A program made the translations under genes and the position numbers. This document shows positions 28,778 through 38,407 of a stretch of 64,000 nucleotides of DNA, in pieces. Every line of letters starts with the position of its first letter. Position 1 is the stretch's first letter. The stretch comes from Microbulbifer sp. TB1203. GTDB lineage: Bacteria; Pseudomonadota; Gammaproteobacteria; Pseudomonadales; Cellvibrionaceae. The notes under the pieces were generated by a model, which saw nothing but the letters and a program-made list of their open reading frames with translations, did no database searches and was not told the origin of the DNA. The stretch is from contig NZ_CP116899.1 of the NCBI RefSeq assembly GCF_030997045.1, positions 2,243,501-2,307,500 of the forward strand. Reading direction: 5' to 3'.

Positions 28778-30253
28778 TCAACCGGGCAGCCCCAGCACTC
28801 GACGGTGGCGCGATGCTACTTCTGCGGGACATTTTGTCACTGCGCTTACTATCACGATAGCAGCTGAAGAGAGAAGGAAGCCGGGTAAAAGCTCGTAGAT
28901 ATCGAAGATCCCACCGGAAAGCTGCTTCCAGACCACCACCGTCAAGCCGCCCACCAGCACACCGGCAATGGCTCCGGCACCGGTCATTCGCGACCAGAAG
29001 AGGCTGATCAGAGTCGCCGGGCCGAAGGCGGCGCCCAGGCCCGCCCAGGCATAGGCCACTACGTCCAACACTTTGGAATCCGGATCCATGGCCACCCACA
29101 CCGAGATCAACGACAGGGCGATTACCGCCCAGCGGCCCACTTTCACCATCGCCTGGGGGCTGGTTTCCCGCCCAAACCACACGTGGTAGATATCCTCCGC
29201 AAGCGCCGCCGAGGACACCAGCAGTTGGGAGTCGGCGGTACTCATAATCGCTGACAGAATCGCCGCCAGCAGTATCCCCGCCACCAGCGGGTGGAACAGC
29301 GCCTCCACCAACGCCATAAAGATGCGTTCGCCGTCAGGCAGAGCCTGTTGCAGTTCCAGGTGGCCGAACAGGCCCACGGACAGGGCCCCGAGGAAGCCGA
29401 ACAGGGACCAGACCGCGGCCACCGTCGCTGCCGCAGGCACATCGTCCGGGCTGCGCACCGCCATAAAGCGCGCCACGATATGCGGCTGCCCGAAATAGCC
29501 CAGGCCCCACGCCAAAGAACTCAAAATCGCCGCAATTCCCAACGTCTGGCCGGTATTGTCCTGCATCCAGTGCATCAACTCCGGCACTTTGTCGTGCAAA
29601 TTGGCCCAACCGGCGGCAAAGCCACCTTCATTCTGGATAACCACTACCGGCACAATGACCAGCGCCAGGCTCATCAGCAGCCCCTGGAACACATCGGTCC
29701 AGGACACTGCGAGAAAACCACCGAACAGGGTGTAGGAGATCACCGCTCCCGCGCCGATCACCACCGCCCACCGATAATCCCAGTCGAATACCGTCTCGAA
29801 CAGCTTGCCACCGGCGATCAGCCCGGAGGCCACATAGAACAGGAAAAACAGCAAAATAAAAAAGGCACAGAGGGTGCGCAGATAGGGGTGCCCCATATCA
29901 AACCGCCGATGCAGATAGGCGGGGACGGTGAGGGAGTCGTCGAGGGCGCTGGTATAGATTCGCAGACGCCGGGCCATGATGGTCCAGCTCAGGACAATAC
30001 CAGAGAAGAGACCAATCGCGATCCACGCCGAGGACAGACCGGCGGTATAAGCGGCCCCCGGCAGCCCCATCAGCAACCAGCCGCTCATATCCGAGGCGCC
30101 GGCACTGAGCGCCGCCACCGCCGGCGGCAGCGAACGCCCACCGAGAAAATAGTCGCTCGCGTTCTTGGTGCGCAAGTAGGCGTAGATACCAATCACCAGG
30201 ATCAGCGCCAGGTAAGCTACAAAGGTGAGCGCGACAAGCCATTGTCCGGACAT
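28778..30253 (-). CDS. putP: Sodium/proline symporter
   Basis: 491 residues, about 13 membrane helices. SDYFLGGRSLPPAVAALSAGASDMSGWLLMGLPG and GQPHIVARFMA are characteristic of PutP among sodium-solute symporters. Imports proline with Na+. putA is not in the window. Confidence 0.93.
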   Translation of the reverse strand: MSGQWLVALTFVAYLALILVIGIYAYLRTKNASDYFLGGRSLPPAVAALSAGASDMSGWLLMGLPGAAYTAGLSSAWIAIGLFSGIVLSWTIMARRLRIYTSALDDSLTVPAYLHRRFDMGHPYLRTLCAFFILLFFLFYVASGLIAGGKLFETVFDWDYRWAVVIGAGAVISYTLFGGFLAVSWTDVFQGLLMSLALVIVPVVVIQNEGGFAAGWANLHDKVPELMHWMQDNTGQTLGIAAILSSLAWGLGYFGQPHIVARFMAVRSPDDVPAAATVAAVWSLFGFLGALSVGLFGHLELQQALPDGERIFMALVEALFHPLVAGILLAAILSAIMSTADSQLLVSSAALAEDIYHVWFGRETSPQAMVKVGRWAVIALSLISVWVAMDPDSKVLDVVAYAWAGLGAAFGPATLISLFWSRMTGAGAIAGVLVGGLTVVVWKQLSGGIFDIYELLPGFLLSSAAIVIVSAVTKCPAEVASRHRRVLGLPG

Positions 30254-30420
30254 AGAGACCCCTACTTATTGTGGATTGCGACACCTTGCTGAAAAACCCT
30301 TCAAGAACAGGCGTCGCGGCTGTTTTTTGTGTTTATTGCGCTCAAATCTACTAATTCGCTGGCACAAGCTCAATCGGCAAACTACATATTGGAGAAACAT
30401 TCGGAAAATCTGACATCACT

Positions 30421-31020
30421 ATGGGTATCTGTCTGGACGAGCTGCGCCTGATGGTGATTCGTCCCACCCTGAAGCATCTGAGGGCTTGGTCTGCGGGAAT
30501 GGAAAACCTGCTGCTGGGCACCGCGGCCCGCGAGTCACAACTGGGCTTCCACCTCAAACAAGGCCGCCGCCACGGACTGGGTATCTACCAGATCCAGCCC
30601 CACACCCACCGCCATATCTGGGACCACTACCTGATCGATCATCCGGCCCTGGCCTCCAAGGTGCGCGGTCTGGCCAGTCAGCGGGACTTCCTGCACCACC
30701 CCCACAGCGAACTGGCCACCAACCTGCGCTACGCCACCGCCATCGCCTGGCTGATCTACCACTCCGCGGGCGTCGACGACGTTGAGGAAAACGATGTGAC
30801 CGCCATGGCACGGCTGTGGCACCAGTACTTCCACCACGGCCCCGTGGCAACGGAACAGGATTTCCGGCAGAGCTACGCCCAACTGGTAAAAAAGGGGAAG
30901 AGGGGGGTTACAGATTCAACGCATCAATATAGCGCGGTTCATCCACCTCCTCATCCGGCACCCAGGAGTGAATCTGCCGCTCGAGCGGGTAATCGCCCTT
31001 CCCGCCAGCCGCTGGCATAG
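30421..31020 (+). CDS. Phage-like lysozyme/transglycosylase-type hypothetical protein
   Basis: 199 residues. The first 160 resemble phage-type hypothetical proteins: VIRPTLKHLRAWS, LLLGTAARESQLG (a Glu after ARES in the position of a lytic transglycosylase acid) and GLGIYQIQPHTHRHIWDHYL. No strong ribosome site precedes the ATG. The last 40 residues (after VKKGKRG) are low-complexity and overlap the 3' end of ttcA by 113 bp, so the original stop may have been lost near the poly-A/poly-G run at 30888-30907. Confidence 0.6.
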   Translation: MGICLDELRLMVIRPTLKHLRAWSAGMENLLLGTAARESQLGFHLKQGRRHGLGIYQIQPHTHRHIWDHYLIDHPALASKVRGLASQRDFLHHPHSELATNLRYATAIAWLIYHSAGVDDVEENDVTAMARLWHQYFHHGPVATEQDFRQSYAQLVKKGKRGVTDSTHQYSAVHPPPHPAPRSESAARAGNRPSRQPLA

Positions 31021-31822
31021 AGCGGTCCAGCTCCAGGCTCTCGAAATCGTACAGGTCCCGATCCGCCAGCTGCGACGGCGATACCCGGGTGAGTGCTGAG
31101 AAGATGTTTTCAGTGCGGCCGGGAGACTTCCTGTCCCACTCCCTCAGCATCTGCTTGATCGCCTGCCGCTGCAGATTTTCCTGGCTTCCGCACAGATTGC
31201 AGGGAATGATCGGAAACGCCTTGTACCCGGCGAAGCGCTCCAGATCCTCTTCGCGGCAGTAGGCCAGCGGGCGAATCACAATGTTGCGCCCATCGTCCGC
31301 GCGCAGCTTCGGCGGCATGGCCTTGAGTCGTCCCCCGTAAAACATATTCAGGAACAGCGTCTCGACGATATCGTCCTTGTGGTGCCCCAGCGCCACCTTG
31401 GTCGCGCCGATCTCCTCGGCAAAACCGTACAGAGTGCCACGGCGCAGGCGCGAGCAAAGGCCGCAGGTGGTCTTGCCCTCCGGCACCACCTCTTTCACCA
31501 CCGAGTAGGTGTCTTTCTCCACGATGTGATAAGGCACACCCAGGGACTGCAAATACTCCGGCAGCACATGCTCGGGAAAACCCGGCTGTTTCTGGTCCAT
31601 ATTCACCGCCACCAGTTCGAACCGCACCGGCGCCGTCTTCTGCAGGTTGAGCAGAATATCCAGCATCGCGTAGGAATCCTTTCCGCCGGAAAGGCACACC
31701 ATGATCCTGTCGCCCTCCTCGATCATATTGAAGTCGGCGATGGCGCGGCCCACATTGCGGCGCAGGCGCTTTTGCAGCTTGTTGAATTCGAGCCGCTCGC
31801 GGCGGTTTTCCAGGTCGCTCAT
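30908..31822 (-). CDS. ttcA: tRNA 2-thiocytidine synthetase TtcA
   Basis: 304 residues. Thiolates C32 of some tRNAs. PP-loop SGGKDSYAMLD, the pair of Cys in TTCGLCSRLRRG and the CNLCGSQ segment (iron-sulfur cluster ligands) are all present. Confidence 0.95.
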   Translation of the reverse strand: MSDLENRRERLEFNKLQKRLRRNVGRAIADFNMIEEGDRIMVCLSGGKDSYAMLDILLNLQKTAPVRFELVAVNMDQKQPGFPEHVLPEYLQSLGVPYHIVEKDTYSVVKEVVPEGKTTCGLCSRLRRGTLYGFAEEIGATKVALGHHKDDIVETLFLNMFYGGRLKAMPPKLRADDGRNIVIRPLAYCREEDLERFAGYKAFPIIPCNLCGSQENLQRQAIKQMLREWDRKSPGRTENIFSALTRVSPSQLADRDLYDFESLELDRSMPAAGGKGDYPLERQIHSWVPDEEVDEPRYIDALNL

Positions 31823-31933
31823 GGGTGCTTGATTCTCTTAATACAGTTTGCCGGGAGGCCGGGCTTCGATTTCATATCCTGGGTTCGGGACTCGGGAAAG
31901 AATACCGAACTCCGACGCGAAGGCCCCTGATGT

Positions 31934-32023
31934 CGGGGGCTTTTTGCGGGACTGTCTGCGAGAGGGACCTCGCGGACAAGCCTACAGGGATGTATTCACG
32001 GCGTGTCCCGCAAAAAGCCCCCG
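31934..32023. repeat. 90-bp inverted repeat element
   Basis: 19-bp perfect inverted arms CGGGGGCTTTTTGCGGGAC (31934-31952 and complement 32005-32023) enclose 52 bp that include CTACAGGGATGTATTCACGGC, a motif seen in dispersed repeats of marine gammaproteobacteria as I remember. It could act as a bidirectional terminator between ttcA and tesA. Confidence 0.6.
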
Positions 32024-32106
32024 GCAGCAGGGCCGCCCCTGAGCCTACTTACATGCACTAGGCACGCACTAGGCATGCACTGGGTCGGCGATTGTACGCA
32101 TTTCGA

Positions 32107-32766
32107 TCAGGGGCTGCACGCCTCCACCGGCGATTCGCCCAGCAGCGCCTGCACGCAGGGCCAGACATGATCCAACAGGGCCGCCTGGGCCTTCGCAGTG
32201 GGGTGAATGCCGTCCGCCTGCATAGCCCCTTCCTGCAGGGCCACCGGCTCCAGGAAGAAAGGTATCAATGGCACCGATTCCGCTTCGGCTACTCGGGGAT
32301 AAACCGCGGCAAAGGCCTCGGTATAGGCCCGGCCGTAGTTCGGCGGCATGCGCATGCCCAGGATCAATACCTCGGCGTCGGCCTCCCTCGCCAGGCGCAC
32401 CATCCTCTGGAGATTCTGCTGCAGCGCGCGGGGCGCATAACCGCGCAGGCCGTCGTTGCCGCCCAGCTCCACTATCAGCCAACGCGGCTCGTGTTCCCGC
32501 AGCAGCCGCGGCAGCCGCGCCAATCCACCGGAGGAAGTCTCCCCGCTGATACTCGCGTTCACCACCTCGACCGGGCTGTCTCCATCCTTCAGCCGATCGC
32601 GCAACAGCTGCACCCATCCCTGGGCCTCATCGAGGCCGTAGGCGGCACTGATGCTGTCCCCCAGCACCAGCAGCGTATCGGCACCGCGCGCCTGCGCCAA
32701 CGGGACCGACAGCAACAATAGCGGGACAAAAGCCCTTACCAGTCCCCGGAAAAAATCTGTCCTCAT
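32107..32766 (-). CDS. tesA: Multifunctional acyl-CoA thioesterase I / lysophospholipase L1
   Basis: 219 residues, periplasmic GDSL hydrolase. Signal peptide ends AQARGA; block I LVLGDSISAAYGL holds the nucleophile Ser; GGNDGL and DGIHPTAKAQ (catalytic Asp and His) follow. Divergent from ybbA with 43 bp between starts, the conserved tesA-ybbA-ybbP arrangement. Confidence 0.94.
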   Translation of the reverse strand: MRTDFFRGLVRAFVPLLLLSVPLAQARGADTLLVLGDSISAAYGLDEAQGWVQLLRDRLKDGDSPVEVVNASISGETSSGGLARLPRLLREHEPRWLIVELGGNDGLRGYAPRALQQNLQRMVRLAREADAEVLILGMRMPPNYGRAYTEAFAAVYPRVAEAESVPLIPFFLEPVALQEGAMQADGIHPTAKAQAALLDHVWPCVQALLGESPVEACSP

Positions 32767-32809
32767 GTCATACTCTCCACTGCCTTACGCGTATATCCAA
32801 GGAAGCTCT

Positions 32810-33568
32810 ATGTCCACCAAGCTCACGGCTGCGTCCACCAAGCTCACGGCTCTATCCGCAATGCTCAGGGCCGAAAGCCTGCACCATCATGTAGCCACCG
32901 GCGAGGGTTCGCTGACCCTATTAAATAATATTTCCCTGCAACTCGCCCGCGGTGAATCCCTGGCGATCACCGGCGCCTCCGGCTCCGGCAAATCCACCCT
33001 GCTGGGCCTGCTGGCCGGGCTCGACAGGCCCAGCGAAGGCCGCATCTGGCTCGCCGGCGAGGAAATCACCGCGATGGACGAAGAACAGCGCGCCGCCCTG
33101 CGCGCCCGCTGCGTGGGCTTCGTATTTCAGACCTTTCAATTGCTGCCGGGACTCACCGCGCGGGAAAACGTCATGCTGCCCAGCGAACTGCGCGGCGAAC
33201 GCAGCGCCGCCAAACGCGCAGGGGAATTCCTCGCCCGCGTGGGCCTGGAGCACCGGCTGCACCACTACCCGCGGCAACTTTCCGGCGGTGAGCAGCAGCG
33301 CGTGGCCATCGCCCGTGCATTCGCCAGCTTCTCCGGCGACGACGGCATACTCTTCGCCGACGAGCCCACCGGCAGCCTGGATGCCGGCAATGGCGAGAAG
33401 GTTATCGAATTGCTGTTCAAACTCAACGCCGAATCCAACACCACTCTGGTATTGGTCACCCACGAGCAGCGGCTGGCGGAGCGCTGCGGGTCGCACCTGC
33501 GCATGGCTGCCGGCGAGATAACGGCCGGAGAACCCGACAGTGGCAGCCTGTCGGAGGTATCCATCTGA
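32810..33568 (+). CDS. ybbA: ABC transporter ATP-binding protein YbbA
   Basis: 252 residues. The ATG at 32810 follows AAGGAAG. Walker A GASGSGKST, signature LSGGEQQRVAIARA, Walker B LFADEPTGSLD. MacB/LolD-type ATPase that pairs with the following permease. The N-terminus contains a tandem duplication of GTCCACCAAGCTCACGGCT (STKLTA twice). Stop overlaps the next start (TGATG). Confidence 0.92.
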   Translation: MSTKLTAASTKLTALSAMLRAESLHHHVATGEGSLTLLNNISLQLARGESLAITGASGSGKSTLLGLLAGLDRPSEGRIWLAGEEITAMDEEQRAALRARCVGFVFQTFQLLPGLTARENVMLPSELRGERSAAKRAGEFLARVGLEHRLHHYPRQLSGGEQQRVAIARAFASFSGDDGILFADEPTGSLDAGNGEKVIELLFKLNAESNTTLVLVTHEQRLAERCGSHLRMAAGEITAGEPDSGSLSEVSI

Positions 33569-36066
33569 TGCCCGCGCTCAAGCACTCCCTGTTGGCGCTC
33601 CGGCTGCTGGCGAGAGACTGGCGCGGTGGCGAACTGGCGCTGATCGCCACCGCCCTGGTGCTGGCGGTGAGCTGCGTGACCGCCATCGCACACTTCACCG
33701 ACCGTCTGACCCGCGCCATGCATATCCAGTCCCAGACCTTCCTCGCCGCCGAGCGACTGGTGAACAGCAGCCAGCCAGTGGACGGCGCCTGGCTGGACAA
33801 GGCGCGCGAGTTCGGATTGCAGCAGGCGGAAACGGTGCAGTTCGCCTCCATGCTCGCCGCCGGCGACGAGTTCCAGTTCGCCGCGGTCAAGGCGGTAAGC
33901 GACGGCTACCCGCTGGTGGGCCACCTGGAAATGCGGGCCCGCGAGAGCGGCCCCAGCCGCGTGGTACAGGGCGGGCCGCCCCCCGGAGAAGTCTGGCTGG
34001 AACCGCGGCTGCTGCCGCTGCTGAAGCTGGAAATCGGCGACAGCCTGCAACTGGGAGACACCCAACTGACCGTCAGCGGCCTGCTGGACCACGAGCCGGA
34101 CCGCAGCGACAACCTCTTCTCCATGGGCGCGCGGCTGCTGATGAACCTGGACGACCTGCCCGCCGCCAATATCCTGCAACCGGGCAGCCGGGTGCGCTAC
34201 CGCTACCTGTTTGCCGGCGACGATCAGGCTCTGGAGCAGTACTTTACCTGGCTGGAGCCACTGCTGACCGAGCACCAGCGGGTGATCGACCTGCGCGAGG
34301 GCCAGCCGCGGGTGGCCTCGGCGCTGGACCGCGCGGAGCGCTTCCTGTACCTGGCCGGCAGCCTCGCGGTGCTGCTTGCCAGCGTCGCCGTGGGCCTCGC
34401 GGCGCGCCGCTACAGCCTGCGCCACACCGCCTATGTGGCGGTGATGAAAAGCCTGGGCGCCGGCCGCGGCAAAGTGCTGGGAATCTACCTGGGGCAGTTG
34501 GCGGCGCTGACTCTGATCGCCACGCTCCTGGGCCTGCTGATCGGCAGCCTGGTACAGTCCCAGGCAGTGTCGCTGATGGCGGACTTCTTCCCGGTGGAGC
34601 CGCCCCCCAGCCACTGGTCGCCGCTGATCGTCGGCCTGGCCACCGGTTTTGCCTGTGCCCTGGGCTTCGCCCTGCCACCGCTGTTCCGCCTCGCGCGCAC
34701 CGACCCCATGCAGACGCTGCGGCGGGACTGGAGCAATCCGGATCGGCGCGAATGGCTGGGCCTGGTGCTCGGCCCCACCAGCATGCTGCTGCTGATCTGG
34801 TGGCTGTCCGGCAGCCTGGCGATCACCGCGGCGCTGTTCGCCGGCATGGCACTGCTGGTGGGCGGCAGCGCGCTGGCCAACCAGTTGCTGATACGCGGCA
34901 GGCTGGCGACCCTCGGCGGCAGCTGGCGCATCGCCCTCGGCAGCCTGCAGAGGCGCGCGGCCTTCAACACCCTGCTGATCGCCGCCTTCGGCACTGGCCT
35001 GCTGGCCATGCTCGCCCTGGTGTTCGCGCGCACCGCGCTGATCGACGAGTGGCGCATGCAGTTGCCCGAGAAGGCGCCCAACCACTTCCTGATCAATATC
35101 GCCCCCACAGAGGTAGACGGCCTGCAAGCCATGCTCGCGGACAACCAGGTCACCAGCACCGAGTTCTACCCGATGGTGCGCGGGCGCCTCACCGCCATCA
35201 ACGGCGAACCCACCAAGGACCGCAGGGAGCAGGACAACGCCCTGCGCCGGGAACTCAACCTGAGCTGGACCGGCACCCTGGCGCCGGACAACCGCATCCT
35301 CGAAGGCGAATGGTGGGACGAGGCTGACGAGGACGTCTCCCAAGAGGGAAGCGAGCAAGGGGTCAGCGTGGAAGTGGAACTGGCCGCGCGCCTGGGCCTG
35401 GCCCTGGGCGACCGGCTGCGTTTTTCCATCGGCGGCCTGGAAATCGAGGCTCCGGTGGCCAGCTTCCGCTCCCTGGACTGGAACAGCATGCGGCCCAATT
35501 TCTATATGCTGTTCGCCCCCGGCGCCCTGGAGGACTTTCCCGCGACCTATATCACCAGCTTCTATTTGCCGCCGGAACGGAAACTGCTGGTCAACGACCT
35601 GGTGCGCAATTTCCCCAGCGTCAGCGTGATCGAGCTGGACAAGATCATCCAGCGCATCCGCGACACCATCGACCAGGTCTCCCTGGCCATCGAGTCGGTG
35701 ATGGTGCTGATGCTGGTGGCCGGGGTACTGGTACTGGTGGCCGGTGTGCGCGCCAGCATCGCCGAGCGTTTGCAGGAGGCGGCAATTATCCGCACACTGG
35801 GCGGCCGCCGCCGCCTGCTGCTGCACAGCCTGATGCTGGAATTCGGCCTGCTGGGCATCGCCGCCGGTTTGCTCGCCGCCGCCGGCGCGGAAGCGACCCT
35901 CGCGGTGTTGTCACAAAGAGTGTTCGACCTGCCGTTTGTCGTCCACCCGATGCTGTGGCTGTTGGGCCCATTGGCAGGCGCACTGCTGGTGGGCACCGCC
36001 GGCACCCTGGCCTGCCGCAGCTCGGTGAGCGAGCCGCCGCTGAAAGTTTTGCGCGAGTTGGCCTAA
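33568..36066 (+). CDS. ybbP: FtsX-like permease YbbP
   Basis: 832 residues, about ten helices: one N-terminal, two FtsX domains (around residues 250-460 and 700-830) and large periplasmic loops between. Partner of YbbA. The system has been linked to export or lipid-related functions; the substrate is not known. Confidence 0.92.
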   Translation: MPALKHSLLALRLLARDWRGGELALIATALVLAVSCVTAIAHFTDRLTRAMHIQSQTFLAAERLVNSSQPVDGAWLDKAREFGLQQAETVQFASMLAAGDEFQFAAVKAVSDGYPLVGHLEMRARESGPSRVVQGGPPPGEVWLEPRLLPLLKLEIGDSLQLGDTQLTVSGLLDHEPDRSDNLFSMGARLLMNLDDLPAANILQPGSRVRYRYLFAGDDQALEQYFTWLEPLLTEHQRVIDLREGQPRVASALDRAERFLYLAGSLAVLLASVAVGLAARRYSLRHTAYVAVMKSLGAGRGKVLGIYLGQLAALTLIATLLGLLIGSLVQSQAVSLMADFFPVEPPPSHWSPLIVGLATGFACALGFALPPLFRLARTDPMQTLRRDWSNPDRREWLGLVLGPTSMLLLIWWLSGSLAITAALFAGMALLVGGSALANQLLIRGRLATLGGSWRIALGSLQRRAAFNTLLIAAFGTGLLAMLALVFARTALIDEWRMQLPEKAPNHFLINIAPTEVDGLQAMLADNQVTSTEFYPMVRGRLTAINGEPTKDRREQDNALRRELNLSWTGTLAPDNRILEGEWWDEADEDVSQEGSEQGVSVEVELAARLGLALGDRLRFSIGGLEIEAPVASFRSLDWNSMRPNFYMLFAPGALEDFPATYITSFYLPPERKLLVNDLVRNFPSVSVIELDKIIQRIRDTIDQVSLAIESVMVLMLVAGVLVLVAGVRASIAERLQEAAIIRTLGGRRRLLLHSLMLEFGLLGIAAGLLAAAGAEATLAVLSQRVFDLPFVVHPMLWLLGPLAGALLVGTAGTLACRSSVSEPPLKVLRELA

Positions 36067-36077
36067 AAATTTTGGGA

Positions 36078-36149
36078 TCGTCATTCCCGCGCACGCGGGA
36101 ATCCAGAAACCACCGGGCCTCTGGATTCCGGCATTCGCCGGAATGACGA
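36078..36149. repeat. REP-type inverted repeat
   Basis: Two hairpins (CATTCCCGCG/CGCGGGAAT and ATTCCGGC/GCCGGAAT) whose outer ends are also complementary, TCGTCATTCC at 36078 with GGAATGACGA at 36149. A very common intergenic repeat form in proteobacteria. It separates ybbP from bioA. Confidence 0.8.
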
Positions 36150-36169
36150 CAGAATGAAGTATCTGGGTT

Positions 36170-37435
36170 ATGGATTTAGATTTCGACCGCAACCATATCT
36201 GGCACCCCTATTCCTCCCTGATCGATCCGCCTCCGGTCTACCCGATCGAACGCGCCGAGGGCGTACGCATTTACCTGGAGGACGGCCGCGGCCTGATCGA
36301 CGGCATGTCTTCCTGGTGGTCCGCTCTGCACGGCTACAAGGTGCCGGAACTGAACCGCGCCCTGAGCGAGCAGATGGAAAAAATGTCGCACGTGATGTTC
36401 GGCGGCCTCACCCATGAGCCCGCGATCACCCTGTGCAAAAAACTGGTGGAGATCACCCCCCCACTGCTCACGCGGGTTTTCCTCGCCGACTCCGGTTCGG
36501 TGTCGGTGGAAGTGGCGATCAAGATGGCGCTGCAGTACTGGCAGTCCCAGGGCCGCAGCGTGAAAAACCGGTTGCTCGCGCTGCGCAACGGTTACCACGG
36601 CGACACCTTCGGCGCCATGGCCACCTGCGACCCGGTCACCGGCATGCACCACCTGTTTGCCAGCCAGTTGACCCCGCATTTCTTCGCCCCGGCGCCGCAG
36701 CCGAAATTCAGTGAACCCTGCAGCGACGAGGATATCGCCGAGCTCCGGCAACTGATCGAGAAAAATCACAACCAACTGGCCGCGGTGATTCTCGAACCGG
36801 TGGTACAGGGCGCCGGCGGCATGCGTTTCTATTCCCCGGAATATCTGCAGCGGGTGCGCCAGCTGTGCGACCAGTACGACCTGCTGTTGATCGCCGACGA
36901 GATCGCCACCGGTTTCGGCCGCAGCGGCAAACTGTTCGCCTGCGAGCACGCGGATATCAATCCCGACATTCTCACTCTCGGCAAGGCCCTCACCGGCGGC
37001 ACCATGACCCTGGCCGCCACCCTGTGCACCGATCGGGTAGCGGAGGGCATTTGCCGCGGCGAGGCCGGAGTATTTATGCACGGCCCCACTTTTATGGGCA
37101 ACCCGCTCGCCTGCGCAGTGGCCAACGCCAGTATCGAGTTGTTGCTGAGCGGTCCCTGGCAGCAGCGGGTGGCCGCCATCCAAACTCAATTGGACGAGCA
37201 GCTGGCGCCGTTGCGGGGCGCTCCCGGTGTGGCCGATGTACGCACTCTCGGCGCCATCGGCGTGGTGGAGATGGACCAGCCGGTCGATATGAGGCAGGTT
37301 CAGGAAGCGCTGATCGAACGCGGCGTGTGGCTGCGCCCCTTCGGCCGACTGGTGTACGCCATGCCGCCCTACGTAATCTCCGAGGAGGATCTGGGCCGGC
37401 TGGCCGGCGCCATGGTCGAAGTGCTGGGCCGCTAA
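36170..37435 (+). CDS. bioA: Adenosylmethionine-8-amino-7-oxononanoate aminotransferase
   Basis: PLP enzyme of biotin synthesis that makes DAPA using SAM as amino donor. 421 residues. HPYSSLIDPPPVYPIERAEGVRIYLEDGR and SSWWSALHGY (substrate site), the PLP Lys in LTLGKALTGGTMTLAAT and MHGPTFMGNPLACAVA are all BioA-specific. The gene stands alone here, away from other bio genes. Confidence 0.95.
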   Translation: MDLDFDRNHIWHPYSSLIDPPPVYPIERAEGVRIYLEDGRGLIDGMSSWWSALHGYKVPELNRALSEQMEKMSHVMFGGLTHEPAITLCKKLVEITPPLLTRVFLADSGSVSVEVAIKMALQYWQSQGRSVKNRLLALRNGYHGDTFGAMATCDPVTGMHHLFASQLTPHFFAPAPQPKFSEPCSDEDIAELRQLIEKNHNQLAAVILEPVVQGAGGMRFYSPEYLQRVRQLCDQYDLLLIADEIATGFGRSGKLFACEHADINPDILTLGKALTGGTMTLAATLCTDRVAEGICRGEAGVFMHGPTFMGNPLACAVANASIELLLSGPWQQRVAAIQTQLDEQLAPLRGAPGVADVRTLGAIGVVEMDQPVDMRQVQEALIERGVWLRPFGRLVYAMPPYVISEEDLGRLAGAMVEVLGR

Positions 37436-37514
37436 GAAGTCCAAACAAAATGTCCGGCAAAGTCACAGGATTCAACCTATGCTTAGGAGCGAAACGGCAA
37501 TTTGCGGAGGTTGT

Positions 37515-37958
37515 ATGTACCGCCACCTGCCCCTGTTGGCATTAATTCTGATCTTCGGCCTAACCGGCTGTGACCGCGATAGAGACGACACCCCCCAGCC
37601 CATGGAACCGGGGGGAACGATGGAAGAGCCCGTCACTCCCAATGGGGACACCACCACGGACGGTATGGACGACGGCACTACCATGGACGATGGAACAACC
37701 ACTGACACACAGATCTGCACGCCGGAATGGTATGCCTGGGTCCACCAGGAGGTCCAGACCATGCCCGATGGCAACATCACCCAGCTCTACCCCAGCGGCT
37801 TGCCGGAAATAGGTAGTGAGGAATGGTTTATCGCCGTCGACAGGCTCACCGGAGGCACCGGCACTCAGGGCCAGGGCCCGGAGGGCGGCACCCCCGAGTG
37901 GTGTGCCATGATCCAGCAACGGCTCAGCCAGTCCTCTCAGTCTCCCCAGACTCCCTGA
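37515..37958 (+). CDS. Small Asp/Thr-rich lipoprotein
   Basis: 147 residues from the ATG at 37515 (GGAGG upstream). Lipobox LTGC. A low-complexity stretch of D, T, G, M and P (about residues 25-65) is followed by a 70-residue conserved-looking domain (TPEWYAWVHQEVQTM.., TPEWCAMIQQRL). Function unknown; exported lipoprotein. Confidence 0.7.
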   Translation: MYRHLPLLALILIFGLTGCDRDRDDTPQPMEPGGTMEEPVTPNGDTTTDGMDDGTTMDDGTTTDTQICTPEWYAWVHQEVQTMPDGNITQLYPSGLPEIGSEEWFIAVDRLTGGTGTQGQGPEGGTPEWCAMIQQRLSQSSQSPQTP

Positions 37959-38022
37959 TTCTCGCAAACCCTCCGGGCCGGTTCCGCCGGCCCGCGTTTC
38001 CCAAACAGCTGAGGAACACACA

Positions 38023-38292
38023 ATGATTCCGGCAAAAAACCTGTTGCTGGCTTTCATTATTGGCGCAGCCTTGCAACAGCCGGCCCTGGCCGACGAAAAA
38101 CCCCCGCCCGGGGCCATGGCCCTGTCGACGGTCCTCACCAAACTGGAACAGCAGGGTTATACCCCCATTGTCGATGTCTCGCTCGACAACGGACATTGGG
38201 AAGTGGAAGCCTACAAGAGTGACGAAAAGCGGGATCTGGAAGTGGACCCCAATTCCGGCAAAATACTCTCGGACAAGCCGGACGGCGATTGA
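38023..38292 (+). CDS. PepSY domain periplasmic protein
   Basis: 89 residues; signal peptide ending ALA, then a single PepSY domain (ALSTVLTKLEQQGYTPIVDVSLDNGHWEVEAY..DLEVDPNSGKIL). Such small proteins may inhibit proteases or act in signalling. Follows the lipoprotein gene by 64 bp. Confidence 0.85.
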   Translation: MIPAKNLLLAFIIGAALQQPALADEKPPPGAMALSTVLTKLEQQGYTPIVDVSLDNGHWEVEAYKSDEKRDLEVDPNSGKILSDKPDGD

Positions 38293-38407
38293 CCCTACTC
38301 CCAGCTCCCTCTCCCGAGGGAGCACGACTTTCCTCCTGTATCCCCCTGCCAACCAGATGCTGCGGCCGTGTTAAAGTGGCGGCTCAATTCATCGGGGAGC
38401 AGGTCCC

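Noticed and set aside
33265..35826. 853-codon minus-strand frame across ybbA-ybbP
   Set aside because: Antisense shadow with Gln/His/Ala-rich low complexity; the plus strand encodes clear YbbA and YbbP.
36078..36149. Possible CRISPR repeats
   Set aside because: Only two inverted hairpins of a common REP type; no regular direct repeats with unique spacers and no cas genes in the window.
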